35,196 nt of DNA, taken from positions 1 through 35,196 of the forward strand of contig JAIBCE010000042.1 in assembly GCA_019694315.1 (NCBI GenBank), given 5' to 3'. Positions within the stretch are counted from its first letter, which is position 1; every line of letters starts with the position of its first letter. The notes under the pieces are model-generated. The model had not been told where the DNA came from, made no database searches, and worked only from the letters and a program-made list of their open reading frames with translations. Shown piece after piece: positions 19,725-29,622 of the stretch. Source of the stretch: Sandaracinaceae bacterium (GTDB taxonomy: Bacteria; Myxococcota_A; Polyangia; Polyangiales; Sandaracinaceae). The translations under genes were made by a program, and so were the position numbers.

Positions 19725-20539
19725 TCGCATCTCCCAGCTCCGTTCGCGCAGAGCCCAAGTGGTGTGCAGAAGCCGCACTCGCAGTCGGCCGTGCTGGTGC
19801 AGGGCCGGGGAGCGCAGCCGTGATCGTCCGACCGCGGATCGCTCGGGGTACACGTGCTGTTGTGCGGGCACGTGTAGCCATCGGTGTCGCAGCGCGAGCC
19901 GGGGCAGTCTGCGCCGACGCACGGAAGCTCACAGACGGTCGTGGGGCACGCGCAGTGCGCGCCGTACGTGTGGCACTCGAGCAGCGCCGGGTCGCCCGCG
20001 TCGGGCGGCGGCCCCGCATCGAGCCCGGCGTCGTCCATCTCGGGGCCCGGTCCCGCATCCGTCGTGGCGCGCGCGACACAGTCGGCGGCGGTGTCGCACT
20101 CGTGATGGAGCATCATGCAGGGCGTGCACGAGTCGAGGCCGGGGACCGGCAGCACACACCGCGTGTGGCCGGCCGCGCGGCACTCCTCGTCGCGCGAGCA
20201 AGGGATGGCGGGCACGGGCACGCCTTCGCACTGGAAGATCGGCGCGTCGGGCGGCGAGTCGAAGAAGACCGCGTCCACCCCGGGCGCATCGAGGCCCGGC
20301 GCGTCGAACGTGAACGCGTCTGGGGAGACCGCGTCGAGATCCGCGTCGAGCGTGGGATCGAGCCAGGCGTCGATCTCGGGTGCGTCGCGACGAACGCGGG
20401 CGGCGTCGAGATCAGCGTCCGGTTCATCCTGCGTCGGGGGGCAGCCCCAGAGCATGGAGGCGCAGACGAGCGAGGTCAGGAAGACCGTCCCTTCGCCACG
20501 CGTTGCCTTCCGCCAGCTCCGCTCACTCGACCCAGTCAA
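19721..20539 (-). CDS. Cys-rich lipoprotein with Asp-Ala-rich linker
   Basis: A 272-aa exported protein, first gene of the five-gene minus-strand unit. The start is a TTG at 20539 with GAGG six bases upstream; I see no ATG or GTG that would preserve the signal. The signal ends SMLWGC (Cys33). About 70 residues of Asp/Ala/Pro-rich linker follow (LDADLDAVSPDAFTFDAPGL). The rest holds more than 20 Cys in closely spaced groups (CSRDEECRAAGHTRC, CECGFCTPLGLC) of the kind seen in many myxobacterial surface proteins. These are probably small disulfide-stabilised repeats. A second Asp/Ala/Pro segment separates two Cys-rich parts. No enzyme motif is visible. Its stop overlaps the next start (ATGA). 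Confidence 0.72.
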   Translation of the reverse strand: MTGSSERSWRKATRGEGTVFLTSLVCASMLWGCPPTQDEPDADLDAARVRRDAPEIDAWLDPTLDADLDAVSPDAFTFDAPGLDAPGVDAVFFDSPPDAPIFQCEGVPVPAIPCSRDEECRAAGHTRCVLPVPGLDSCTPCMMLHHECDTAADCVARATTDAGPGPEMDDAGLDAGPPPDAGDPALLECHTYGAHCACPTTVCELPCVGADCPGSRCDTDGYTCPHNSTCTPSDPRSDDHGCAPRPCTSTADCECGFCTPLGLCANGAGRCE

Positions 20540-20783
20540 AGCTCACCTCGAGTCCTTCCAAGCCTGTCGCACCCGGAGGCGCCGGACGCCCCAGCGACGC
20601 CCGGCTCGAGAATAGCCGAAACGGGCCGGGGGGACCGGGCCGCGTCGGCAGCAAAGGTTGCGCCATGCGCGCCCCCGTAGAAACCCGGAGCGCGCTTGAT
20701 CCGCCTCGTCGAGCCCGCCCGCATTCGGTGCGGGACTACGCAAAGGTTGCGGAGGCCCTGGGCTCGTCGAGACCCGGCCCCAT
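20540..20783. promoter_or_regulatory. Upstream region of the lipoprotein unit with a 12-bp direct repeat
   Basis: This 244-base gap holds GCAAAGGTTGCG twice, at 20651-20662 and 20740-20751, 89 bases apart. A 6-bp hairpin with a TTCGG loop (20718-20734) may end the DUF2452 transcript. A TATTCT-like -10 on the minus strand lies near 20610. The five-gene lipoprotein unit most likely starts here, and the repeats could be regulator sites. I see no gene. Confidence 0.4.
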
Positions 20784-21317
20784 TCAAGACGAGGTGGGGC
20801 CCGTCCCGCCGAGGAGCTGAGGCGCGGTGGCCACGAGCTGGCTCGCGGTCACTACGGCGCGCTCTCGGGCTCCGCCTTGGTCGACCCGCGCGAAGCTCTG
20901 ATCGAGCTCCAGTCGGAACGAGCCCAGGAAGCGCCGCTCCGCGCTCGGCTCGCTCCACTCCTCGGGGCCGATCATCGAGAGCCACCGCTCCCCGCCCTCG
21001 CGCTCGTAGAGGTGATAGACGTGCCCGGGTCGCTTCTGGAACGAGCAGCGCGCGCGATGGATCTCGAGGCTCTCGTTCGCCTCGGCCAGCACCGCACGGG
21101 CACGCGCCTGGAGGCCGCGGATCTGCTCCGCGATCTGCGACAGCTCCGCGCTCGCGACCGCGCCCAGCATCGTGTCGGCGGCCGCGATCTGCCGCGCGAT
21201 GTCGACGAGGTCGTGCACCGGAGCGAGCCGGCTCATGGGATAGGGCGAGGTGCGCTGCTCGCCCTGGTGCTTGACCCCGGCGTCTCGCACCACGGGGCCA
21301 CGTTCGTCGTCGCTCAT
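20784..21317 (-). CDS. DUF2452 (C1orf50-like) family protein
   Basis: A 177-aa protein. The middle and C-terminal parts carry the DUF2452 pattern: an N-terminal helix with IARQIAAADTMLGAVASAEL, a helix rich in Gln/Ala/Arg, then KRPGHVYHLYEREGGERWLSMIGPEEW and FLGSFRLELDQSF. The family occurs in bacteria and eukaryotes and has no established biochemical role that I know of. I chose ATG 21317 because the frame upstream runs back through the phosphorylase gene and is not coding in this phase. The start lies 25 bases after the glycogen phosphorylase stop on the same strand, so the two are probably one operon. No signal peptide or membrane segment is visible; cytoplasmic. Confidence 0.8.
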   Translation of the reverse strand: MSDDERGPVVRDAGVKHQGEQRTSPYPMSRLAPVHDLVDIARQIAAADTMLGAVASAELSQIAEQIRGLQARARAVLAEANESLEIHRARCSFQKRPGHVYHLYEREGGERWLSMIGPEEWSEPSAERRFLGSFRLELDQSFARVDQGGARERAVVTASQLVATAPQLLGGTGPTSS

Positions 21318-21342
21318 CGCGCCCGATGATGGGGCGGCGCCC

Positions 21343-23793
<2,451 letters not shown>

Positions 23794-23868
23794 GCGCGCG
23801 CTTGTAGCACGCAGCCCGCGTGTCCCGGCCCCGTTGTCGACGGCTGCGGACGCATGCATTCTGGGCAG

Positions 23869-24711
23869 ATGCGAAGGCTTCCTTGGTGGTGTCTGGGGTT
23901 GGGCTTCGGGGCGTACGGGATGGGCTGCGGGCTGGTGCTCGACGCGTCGCCGCACGTGGATGCACACGTCGAGGCCGACGCGCGGGTCGCAGACGACGCG
24001 GGCATGGATGCGCGCGTGTCGGACGACACGGGACCGCTGCCGGATGTCCGGCACGACGACGATGCGCTCGTGCTCCTCGACACGGGCGGCAACACCGACC
24101 CGGACGTCGGGATGGACGCGCCCCTGCCCTCGCCTGACGCCTTCGAGACTCCCATGGATGCGCATGTCTCGATCCCGGACGCGGGCTTGGACGCGCGATT
24201 GCCGACGGACACTGGGCACCCGTTGGACGCCCGGTTCGACGCGTCGTTCGACGCTTGGTTCGACGCCGGGCGCGACGCGGGGCGCGACGCGGGGCCGGAC
24301 GCACCGACTTGCACGACCGACCGCACGTGCGCGCCGCGACTGGACGACTTCGGCGGTCGCTGCGTGATGCCCATGTGCACCGCGGGCGTCTGTGGCGACT
24401 CCATGTACGGCGTCGCGTGTCCCGCCTCGGGAGGCTGCGTGCGGAGCTGCGCATGGAGTGGCGCGGCCGTCACGTGCTCCTACTCCGGTGCGCGGTGCGC
24501 GCCGCTCCTCGCGCCGTGCTCGAGCAGCGACCAGTGCCCCGCAGCAACGGAGTGTCGCAACATCGGGTGCGCCACCAACGCGTGCGTCCCCACGGGATGC
24601 GCCGAGGGCATGTCGTGTCCGATCAGCGTCGCCGGCACGGTGGTCCTCGGCACGTGCTCGAGCGGCGCGTGCATCCCCCTCGACCTCCCGAGCTGGTGCG
24701 CGCTGATGTGA
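23869..24711 (+). CDS. Asp-rich, Cys-rich putative lipoprotein
   Basis: A 280-aa exported protein. The short signal (MRRLPWWCLGLGFGAYGMGC) ends in GMGC, so Cys20 is the likely lipidation site, although the -3 residue is not typical. Roughly residues 20-140 are an Asp/Ala-rich segment with repeated phrases such as DAGRDAGRDAGPDA and FDASFDAWFDA. The C-terminal half has about 20 Cys in short spacings (CSSSDQCPAATECRNIGC). The layout matches the 272-aa lipoprotein at 19721-20539, suggesting paralogous architecture. The start could also be ATG 23854. The gene lies 43 bases before pfaD on the same strand, so read-through is possible. Function unknown. Confidence 0.7.
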   Translation: MRRLPWWCLGLGFGAYGMGCGLVLDASPHVDAHVEADARVADDAGMDARVSDDTGPLPDVRHDDDALVLLDTGGNTDPDVGMDAPLPSPDAFETPMDAHVSIPDAGLDARLPTDTGHPLDARFDASFDAWFDAGRDAGRDAGPDAPTCTTDRTCAPRLDDFGGRCVMPMCTAGVCGDSMYGVACPASGGCVRSCAWSGAAVTCSYSGARCAPLLAPCSSSDQCPAATECRNIGCATNACVPTGCAEGMSCPISVAGTVVLGTCSSGACIPLDLPSWCALM

Positions 24712-24754
24712 CGCTCGCAGAGCGCGCACGGCATCTGCTAAGCCTCGCGCCCCC

Positions 24755-26374
24755 ATGACCCTCCCCAGCTTCGGTTCGTACCAGGGTGGCGCAGCGAGCT
24801 TCGACTCCGACGGCATCGAGCGCGCGAGCCTCGCGTTCCGCGAGCCCGTCCACGTGGTGCGCGATCCGCAGACGGGCGCGATCGGCGTGGCGCTCGGCGC
24901 GCGCGAAGGACACGGGCCCGCCCTGCCGCTGCTCGCGACGCTGCCGCCGGTGTACCCGGAGTGGCTCGGTGATCGCTCGTTCCAGGAGGCGCACCGCGTG
25001 CGCTTCCCGTACGCGACCGGCGCGATGGCCAATGGGATCGCGACGGCGAAGCTCGTGGTCGCGATGGCCCGCGCGCAGATGCTCGGCTTCTTCGGCGCGG
25101 CGGGCCTGGGCTTCGACCGCGTCGAGCGCGAGATCGACGCGCTCACCCGCGAGCTCGGCGTCGGCGTGCGTCCCGATGGAGGCGAGAGCGAGCTGAAGTG
25201 GGGCGTGAACCTCATCCACTCGCCGCAGGAGCCCGCGCTCGAGGCGGCGGTCGCCGACATGCTCGTCGCGCGAGGCGTCGCGCGCGTGGAGGCGTCGGCC
25301 TTCATGTCGCTGACGCCCTCGATCGTGCGCTACGCGTGCGCGGGGCTGCGTCGTCTGCCGGATGGCTCGATCGCGCGGAGACACCACGTGTTCGCGAAGA
25401 TCTCGCGCCCCGAGGTGGCCACGCACTTCATGTCGCCTGCGCCCAAGGCGATGCTCGATGCGCTCGTCGCGCAGGGCAAGCTCACACGCGAGGAGGCCGA
25501 TCTCGCGGCGCACGTGGCGGTGGCGGAGGACGTGACGGTCGAGGCCGACTCGGGTGGACACACCGACAATCGCCCGCTCGTCGCGATGTTCCCCATCATC
25601 ACGGCGCTGCGCGACGCGATGATGGCCAAGCACGACTTCGCGCGTCCGATCCGCGTGGGCGCGGCCGGTGGCCTCGGCACGCCGGACGGCGTGGCCGCGG
25701 CGTTCGCGCTGGGCGCGTCGTACGTGCTCACCGGCTCGGTGAACCAGAGCGCGATCGAGTCGGGCCTCAGCGAGGACGGCCGCCTCATGCTCGCGAAGGC
25801 GGGCGTGGCCGACGTGGTGATGGCGCCGGCGGCCGACATGTTCGAGCTCGGCGTGAAGGTGCAGGTGCTCAAGCGGGGCACGATGTTCGCGCCGCGCGCG
25901 CAGCGCCTCTACGAGACGTACGTGACGTATCCGTCGATCGAGGCGATGCCGCCCGAGGTGCGCGCGCGCCTCGAGAAGGAGACGCTCTCCACGTCGCTCG
26001 ACGCGATCTGGGCCGAGACGCAGGCGTTCTGGGGCAAGCGCGATCCGCACGAGCTCGAGAAGGCCGCGCGCGACCCCAAGCACAAGATGGCGCTCTGCTT
26101 CCGCTGGTACCTCGGCCTCTCGAGCCGCTGGGCCATCGCGGGCGAGCCGAGCCGCAAGCTCGACTACCAGGTGTGGTGCGGTCCCGCGATGGGCGCGTTC
26201 AACGACTGGGTGAAGGGCAGCTTCCTCGAGGACCCGAAGGAGCGGAACGCCGTCACGATCGCCCTCAACCTGCTCGAGGGCGCCGCGGCCGTGACGCGGG
26301 CGCAGCAGCTGCGAACCTTCGGCGTCCCGGTGCCGAGCACGGCGTTCAAGGTGAGCCCGCGCCGCCTGGGCTGA
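24755..26374 (+). CDS. pfaD: PfaD-family flavin enoyl reductase
   Basis: A 539-aa protein of the PfaD family, FMN-dependent TIM-barrel reductases related to FabK and nitronate monooxygenase. They act in trans as enoyl reductase for polyunsaturated fatty acid synthases and trans-AT polyketide synthases. Visible family features are FPYATGAMANGIA near the start, KWGVNLIHSP, His269 in EADSGGHTDNRP, and the flavin phosphate region GAAGGLGTPDGVAAAFALGA followed by TGSVNQ. The C-terminal third contains FRWYLGLSSRWAIAGEPSRK and DYQVWCGPAMGAFNDWVKGS, characteristic of full-length PfaD rather than simple nitronate monooxygenases. No pfaA, pfaB or pfaC is in the window, so it either serves a distant synthase or works alone. 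A halogenase-like gene follows 141 bases later. Confidence 0.88.
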   Translation: MTLPSFGSYQGGAASFDSDGIERASLAFREPVHVVRDPQTGAIGVALGAREGHGPALPLLATLPPVYPEWLGDRSFQEAHRVRFPYATGAMANGIATAKLVVAMARAQMLGFFGAAGLGFDRVEREIDALTRELGVGVRPDGGESELKWGVNLIHSPQEPALEAAVADMLVARGVARVEASAFMSLTPSIVRYACAGLRRLPDGSIARRHHVFAKISRPEVATHFMSPAPKAMLDALVAQGKLTREEADLAAHVAVAEDVTVEADSGGHTDNRPLVAMFPIITALRDAMMAKHDFARPIRVGAAGGLGTPDGVAAAFALGASYVLTGSVNQSAIESGLSEDGRLMLAKAGVADVVMAPAADMFELGVKVQVLKRGTMFAPRAQRLYETYVTYPSIEAMPPEVRARLEKETLSTSLDAIWAETQAFWGKRDPHELEKAARDPKHKMALCFRWYLGLSSRWAIAGEPSRKLDYQVWCGPAMGAFNDWVKGSFLEDPKERNAVTIALNLLEGAAAVTRAQQLRTFGVPVPSTAFKVSPRRLG

Positions 26375-26515
26375 CGGCCCGTTGATCGCGCGCAACCGGC
26401 CCTTCGTCGCGCTGTTGGTTGGCTCACGCTCTGGGGCACGCGTCGTTGACAACGGCGTCGGCTTCGCCAGCCTCGCGGGGTGGTCGTGCCCGACACGACC
26501 CTCACGAGGAACACG

Positions 26516-27763
26516 ATGCATCCGCAGAAGAACGATCTCGACTCGATCGCCGACGTCACCGTGATCGGTGCCGGCCCGGCGGGCACCGCGATGGCCGCCT
26601 TCCTCCATCGCGCACGGCACGGCGTCCGCGTCCTCGAGGCCACGTCGTTCCCGCGCTTCGTGATCGGCGAGAGCCTGCTCCCGCACTGCATGGACGTGCT
26701 CGAGAGCGCGGGCCTGCTCGAGGCCGTGAAGGCTCGCGGCTACATGGTGAAGCCCGGCGCGCTCTTCCTCCGAGGCAACGAGCGCTGCGGCTTCACGTTC
26801 GGCGAGCAGCACACCCGCGGCTGGGGCTGGACCTGGCAGGTGCCTCGCGCGGACTTCGATCAGACGCTGTCGAACGAGGTCGAGCGGCTCGGGGTGCCCA
26901 TCCACTGGAAGACCAGCGTCACCGCCGCTTCGTTCGACGGAACGCCCACGCTCGAGGTGCGAGACGCGAGCGGCGCGCGCCACTCCGTGCGGAGCCGCTT
27001 CGTCGTGGACGCGAGCGGCTACGGTCGAGTGCTGCCGAAGCTGCTCGGCCTCGATCGCCCGTCGGATCTCCCCACGCGCATGTCGCTCTTCACCCACGTC
27101 CGCGGCGATCGTCGCCCCGCGGGCGACGAAGAGGGTCGCATCTGGATCTGCGTGCACCCGCGCGGGGCCTGGATCTGGATCATCCCGTTCTCGAACGGTC
27201 TCACGTCGGTCGGCGCGGTGAGCACGCCCGACTTCTTCGACGGCTTCACTGGCAGCCCCGAGGAGAAGCTCCGCGCCATCCTCGCGAGCGAGCCCTCGGC
27301 CGCGGCGCGCCTCGCGGGCGTGAGCTTCGAGATGGACGTGCAGACGCTGCGCGGCTACTCGGCCTCGGTGTCGCAGCTCTCGGGCCCCGGCTATTGCCTG
27401 GTCGGCAACGCCACCGAGTTCCTCGATCCGGTCTTCTCCTCCGGCGTCACGCTCGCGCTCGAGTCCTCGCAGCGTGCGGCAGGCCTGGTGTCGCGCACCC
27501 TGCGCGGCGACAAGGTGGACTGGGCCACCGACTACGACGCGTACATGGCGAGCGGCATCGACGTGTTCCGCACGTTCGTGACGCGCTGGTACGACGGCAC
27601 GCTGGGCGAGATCTTCTTCGGTCCGCGTCAGGACCCTCAGATCCGCGCGCAGATCTGCTCGGTGCTCGGTGGCTACGTGTGGGACGCGTCGAACCCGCTC
27701 GTCCGCGAGCATGCGCGCAAGGTCCCGCAGCTCGCACGCATCGCTCGCGACGCGCACGCGTGA
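26516..27763 (+). CDS. Flavin-dependent halogenase-like FAD enzyme
   Basis: A 415-aa FAD protein. The dinucleotide fold begins VTVIGAGPAGTAMAAF. Two halogenase hallmarks are visible. Lys79, in GYMVKPGALF, sits where the hypohalous-acid-handling lysine of PrnA/RebH-type enzymes sits. The WxWxIP motif is present as WIWIIP (Trp219-Pro224). FLDPVFSSGVTLALES near the C-terminal half is also typical. The layout resembles phenol or pyrrole halogenases of the PltA/CmlS group more than tryptophan halogenases, but many relatives with these motifs are untested and some may be epoxidases or reductases. ATG 26516 is supported by GAGGA 5 bases upstream. It is followed 31 bases later by the radical SAM methyltransferase gene. 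No carrier protein or flavin reductase is adjacent. Confidence 0.78.
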   Translation: MHPQKNDLDSIADVTVIGAGPAGTAMAAFLHRARHGVRVLEATSFPRFVIGESLLPHCMDVLESAGLLEAVKARGYMVKPGALFLRGNERCGFTFGEQHTRGWGWTWQVPRADFDQTLSNEVERLGVPIHWKTSVTAASFDGTPTLEVRDASGARHSVRSRFVVDASGYGRVLPKLLGLDRPSDLPTRMSLFTHVRGDRRPAGDEEGRIWICVHPRGAWIWIIPFSNGLTSVGAVSTPDFFDGFTGSPEEKLRAILASEPSAAARLAGVSFEMDVQTLRGYSASVSQLSGPGYCLVGNATEFLDPVFSSGVTLALESSQRAAGLVSRTLRGDKVDWATDYDAYMASGIDVFRTFVTRWYDGTLGEIFFGPRQDPQIRAQICSVLGGYVWDASNPLVREHARKVPQLARIARDAHA

Positions 27764-27794
27764 AGCGCAGAGGGCCGCACGCTATAGACGGTGG

Positions 27795-28922
27795 GTGACG
27801 AGCCCCCTCGACGCGCCTCACCTCTTCGGCATGACGCCCGAGGATCTCGTCCGCGCGCTCGGCGAGCGGGGCGTGACCTGCACCCTCACCGAGGCGCGAC
27901 GCGTGCTCGGGCACGTGATCTCCGAAGGTCGCGCCGACCTCGCCCTGCGGCGGCCGCCGCGGCGCGCCGTGCTCCAGGCGGTCGAGACGCAGCTCGATCG
28001 CCGACGCCTCGAGGTGGTGGACCGGGTCACCGACGGCTTCGATGGCTTCGTCAAGTACCTCTTCCGTCATCCTGACGGCGTGCTCACCGAGGCGGTGCGC
28101 ATCCCGCTCGAGAAGCCGGGTCGCTACACGGTGTGTCTGTCCTCGCAGGTGGGCTGCGCGATGCGCTGCGCGTTCTGCGCCACGGGACGCCTCGGCCTCA
28201 CGCGCAGCCTCGCGGCCTGGGAGATGGTCGCTGCGCTCGCCACGGTGCGCGACGAGCTCGCGACCGATCCGAGCCTCGATGGGCTGCGCGCGCGAGGCAT
28301 CACGCCGCGCGTGAGCGGCGCGGTGTTCCAGGGTCAGGGAGAGCCCTTCCACAATTACGACGAGGTGATCCAGGCCGCGCGCGTGCTCTCGAACCCCTGC
28401 GGCGGTCGCATCACGCAGGAGGCGATCACCATCTCCACCGTGGGCCTCGTTCCGCAGATCGAGCGCTACGCCCGCGAGGGCCACGTGTTCCGCCTCATCG
28501 TCTCGCTGACGAGCGCGGTCGAGGACAAGCGACGCACTCTTCTGCCGGTGGCGGGTCGCTTCTCCATGCAGGAGCTGGTGCGCGTGCTCCGCGCCTACCA
28601 GGAGAGCCTCGGCAAGCGCATCACCCTCGCGTGGGTGCTGATGAAGGGCGTGAACCACGGCGAGGACGAGCTCGAGGCGCTCGCACGCGAGCTCGGCGAG
28701 CTCCCGATCCGCGTGAACCTCATCGACGTGAACGACGCGACCGGAAAGTACGGCGTGGCGAGCGACGACGACCGCATCGCGTTCGTCGGCAAGCTCCACG
28801 CGGCGGGCATCGCCACGCAGCGCCGCTACTCCGGCGGCAAGAACGAGCACGCAGCCTGCGGCATGCTGGCGGCGCGCCACCGCGCCGAGGACGACAGCGA
28901 CGCGCACGAGGCGTCCGCATGA
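27795..28922 (+). CDS. rlmN: RlmN/Cfr-type radical SAM methyltransferase
   Basis: A 375-aa enzyme. It should methylate C2 of adenosine in rRNA (A2503 of 23S) and possibly tRNA, using two SAM molecules and a [4Fe-4S] cluster. Every mechanistic cysteine is present: cluster ligands Cys121, Cys125 and Cys128 in CAMRCAFC; resolving Cys114 seven residues earlier; and the methyl-carrying Cys355 in AACG. SSQVGC and GQGEPFHNYDEVI correspond to the family's SSQxGC and GxGEPL blocks. Divergences include TLLPVAGRF where LMPIN is usual. This may therefore be a second, lineage-specific copy. The start is GTG 27795; ATG 27831 is an alternative that would shorten the N-terminal domain. The stop overlaps the next start (ATGA). 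Confidence 0.83.
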   Translation: MTSPLDAPHLFGMTPEDLVRALGERGVTCTLTEARRVLGHVISEGRADLALRRPPRRAVLQAVETQLDRRRLEVVDRVTDGFDGFVKYLFRHPDGVLTEAVRIPLEKPGRYTVCLSSQVGCAMRCAFCATGRLGLTRSLAAWEMVAALATVRDELATDPSLDGLRARGITPRVSGAVFQGQGEPFHNYDEVIQAARVLSNPCGGRITQEAITISTVGLVPQIERYAREGHVFRLIVSLTSAVEDKRRTLLPVAGRFSMQELVRVLRAYQESLGKRITLAWVLMKGVNHGEDELEALARELGELPIRVNLIDVNDATGKYGVASDDDRIAFVGKLHAAGIATQRRYSGGKNEHAACGMLAARHRAEDDSDAHEASA

Positions 28923-29296
28923 CCGACTCCGTCGCCGAGCTCACGACCCAGATGATGGTCGCGCAGGGCAGCCTGCTCGTGCTCGGGCTCGTGATGCAGA
29001 TCGCCTTCTTCGTGGTCGCGCTCACCGTGGTGAGGCGCGCGAGCAAGCCTGCGTCCGGGCTCATGATCACGGCCTCTGCGATCACGTTCCTGAGCTCGAT
29101 CGTGCACCCGGTGATCTCGGTCTTCACCTCGCGGCTGGGCAGCGTCGAGGACACGCTCCGGACGAACACGCTGCTCTCGATCGTCTTCGGGCTCATCGGC
29201 CTCGCGTCCTCGTCGCTCCTGCTCGCAGGCATGGTGCGCCTCGCCAACGACGCGACCTCGCGCGACACGCGCGACAGGCACGACACCGAACGGTGA
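28919..29296 (+). CDS. Small membrane protein with three or four helices
   Basis: A 125-aa protein I do not recognise. Three clear hydrophobic segments are visible, beginning near residue 17 (SLLVLGLVMQIAFFVVALTV), residue 45 (SGLMITASAITFLSSIVHPV) and residue 85 (LSIVFGLIGLASSSLLLAGM), with short basic loops. The charged C-terminal tail is rich in Arg/Asp/Thr. Its ATG overlaps the stop of the methyltransferase gene as ATGA, so translation is coupled. The final 12 codons and the stop lie within a 51-bp sequence repeated 1457 bases downstream, in front of pgi. Confidence 0.65.
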   Translation: MTDSVAELTTQMMVAQGSLLVLGLVMQIAFFVVALTVVRRASKPASGLMITASAITFLSSIVHPVISVFTSRLGSVEDTLRTNTLLSIVFGLIGLASSSLLLAGMVRLANDATSRDTRDRHDTER

Positions 29297-29309
29297 TCGA
29301 GCCTGCGGG
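29259..29309 (+). repeat. 51-bp direct repeat, left copy
   Basis: This copy spans the last codons and TGA of the 125-aa membrane protein gene plus 13 downstream bases. It matches 30716-30766 at 50 of 51 positions (C at 29279, A at 30736). It includes CGACACCGAACGGTGATCGA. Confidence 0.95.
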
Positions 29310-29357
29310 CGCCCGCTTGCCAGCGGTCTGGGCTGCGCCTCGGAGGTGGGGCTGTGT

Positions 29358-29453
29358 TCTCAGCCAGAAGCGTGCTGAGAGCAGGTGTCACTCGGATGGA
29401 TCGGTGCGAGTGACGCGGGCTCGAATCGGCGAGAGGGAGGCTCTCGCCGATTC
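29358..29453. other. Run of three hairpins, possible structured RNA remnant
   Basis: There are three successive inverted repeats: TCTCAGC/GCTGAGA (29358-29380), GTCACTCG/CGAGTGAC (29387-29414), and a perfect 13-bp stem GAATCGGCGAGAG/CTCTCGCCGATTC with a 5-base loop (29423-29453). A weaker stem around GTCTG/CAGAC follows near 29545-29558. The stretch 29297-29576 has no convincing gene. It could be a structured RNA, a fragment of a group II intron domain, or leftover element DNA. Nothing in it lets me choose. Confidence 0.5.
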
Positions 29454-29576
29454 CGGTGATCGGACCGGTGATCGCAGGAGCGAAGCGACGAGAACCCGGC
29501 GCAGGTCCAAGGCCGAACAGGGGGAGAACCCGCGGCGAGAGGGAGTCTGCGGCCAGACCCTCCGGGAAGGAAAGAC

Positions 29577-29607
29577 GAGCGTGAATCAATCCAAGTGACT
29601 CACGCTC
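29577..29607 (-). terminator. Rho-independent terminator of the inserted lipoprotein gene
   Basis: The minus strand forms a 12-bp stem (GAGCGTGAGTCA with TGATTCACGCTC, one G-U pair) around a 7-base loop, followed by GTCTTTCCTT. It starts 15 bases after the stop at 29623. The wobble position pairs only in minus-strand RNA (the plus strand has A-C there), which supports this direction. Confidence 0.65.
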
Positions 29608-29622
29608 TGAGTGCGAGCCCCC

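Noticed and set aside
23794..25305. N-terminal extension of glycogen phosphorylase by about 500 residues
   Set aside because: The frame is merely open. The extension is antisense to pfaD and a lipoprotein gene, and phosphorylases are about 815 residues, matching the start at 23793.
26446..26451. Perfect TTGACA -35 box before the halogenase gene
   Set aside because: No acceptable -10 hexamer lies 16-18 bases downstream (AGCCTC is found there), so I do not call a promoter.
24623..27757. 1044-aa minus-strand frame across pfaD and the halogenase gene
   Set aside because: It spans two well-supported genes on the other strand and carries no family motif.
24755..27763. Complete polyunsaturated fatty acid synthase locus
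   Set aside because: Only the PfaD reductase is present; no ketosynthase, acyl carrier repeats or dehydratase genes are seen in the window.
29561..29580. SRP-RNA-like string near CCGGGAAGGAAAGAC
   Set aside because: It resembles the 4.5S RNA apical loop only loosely; the flanking internal-loop sequences needed for that RNA are absent, and the stretch is better explained as the tail of a terminator.
29293..29598. 101-aa plus-strand frame in the inserted block
   Set aside because: It begins inside the stop region of the preceding gene, has no ribosome site, crosses several hairpins and ends in a minus-strand terminator.
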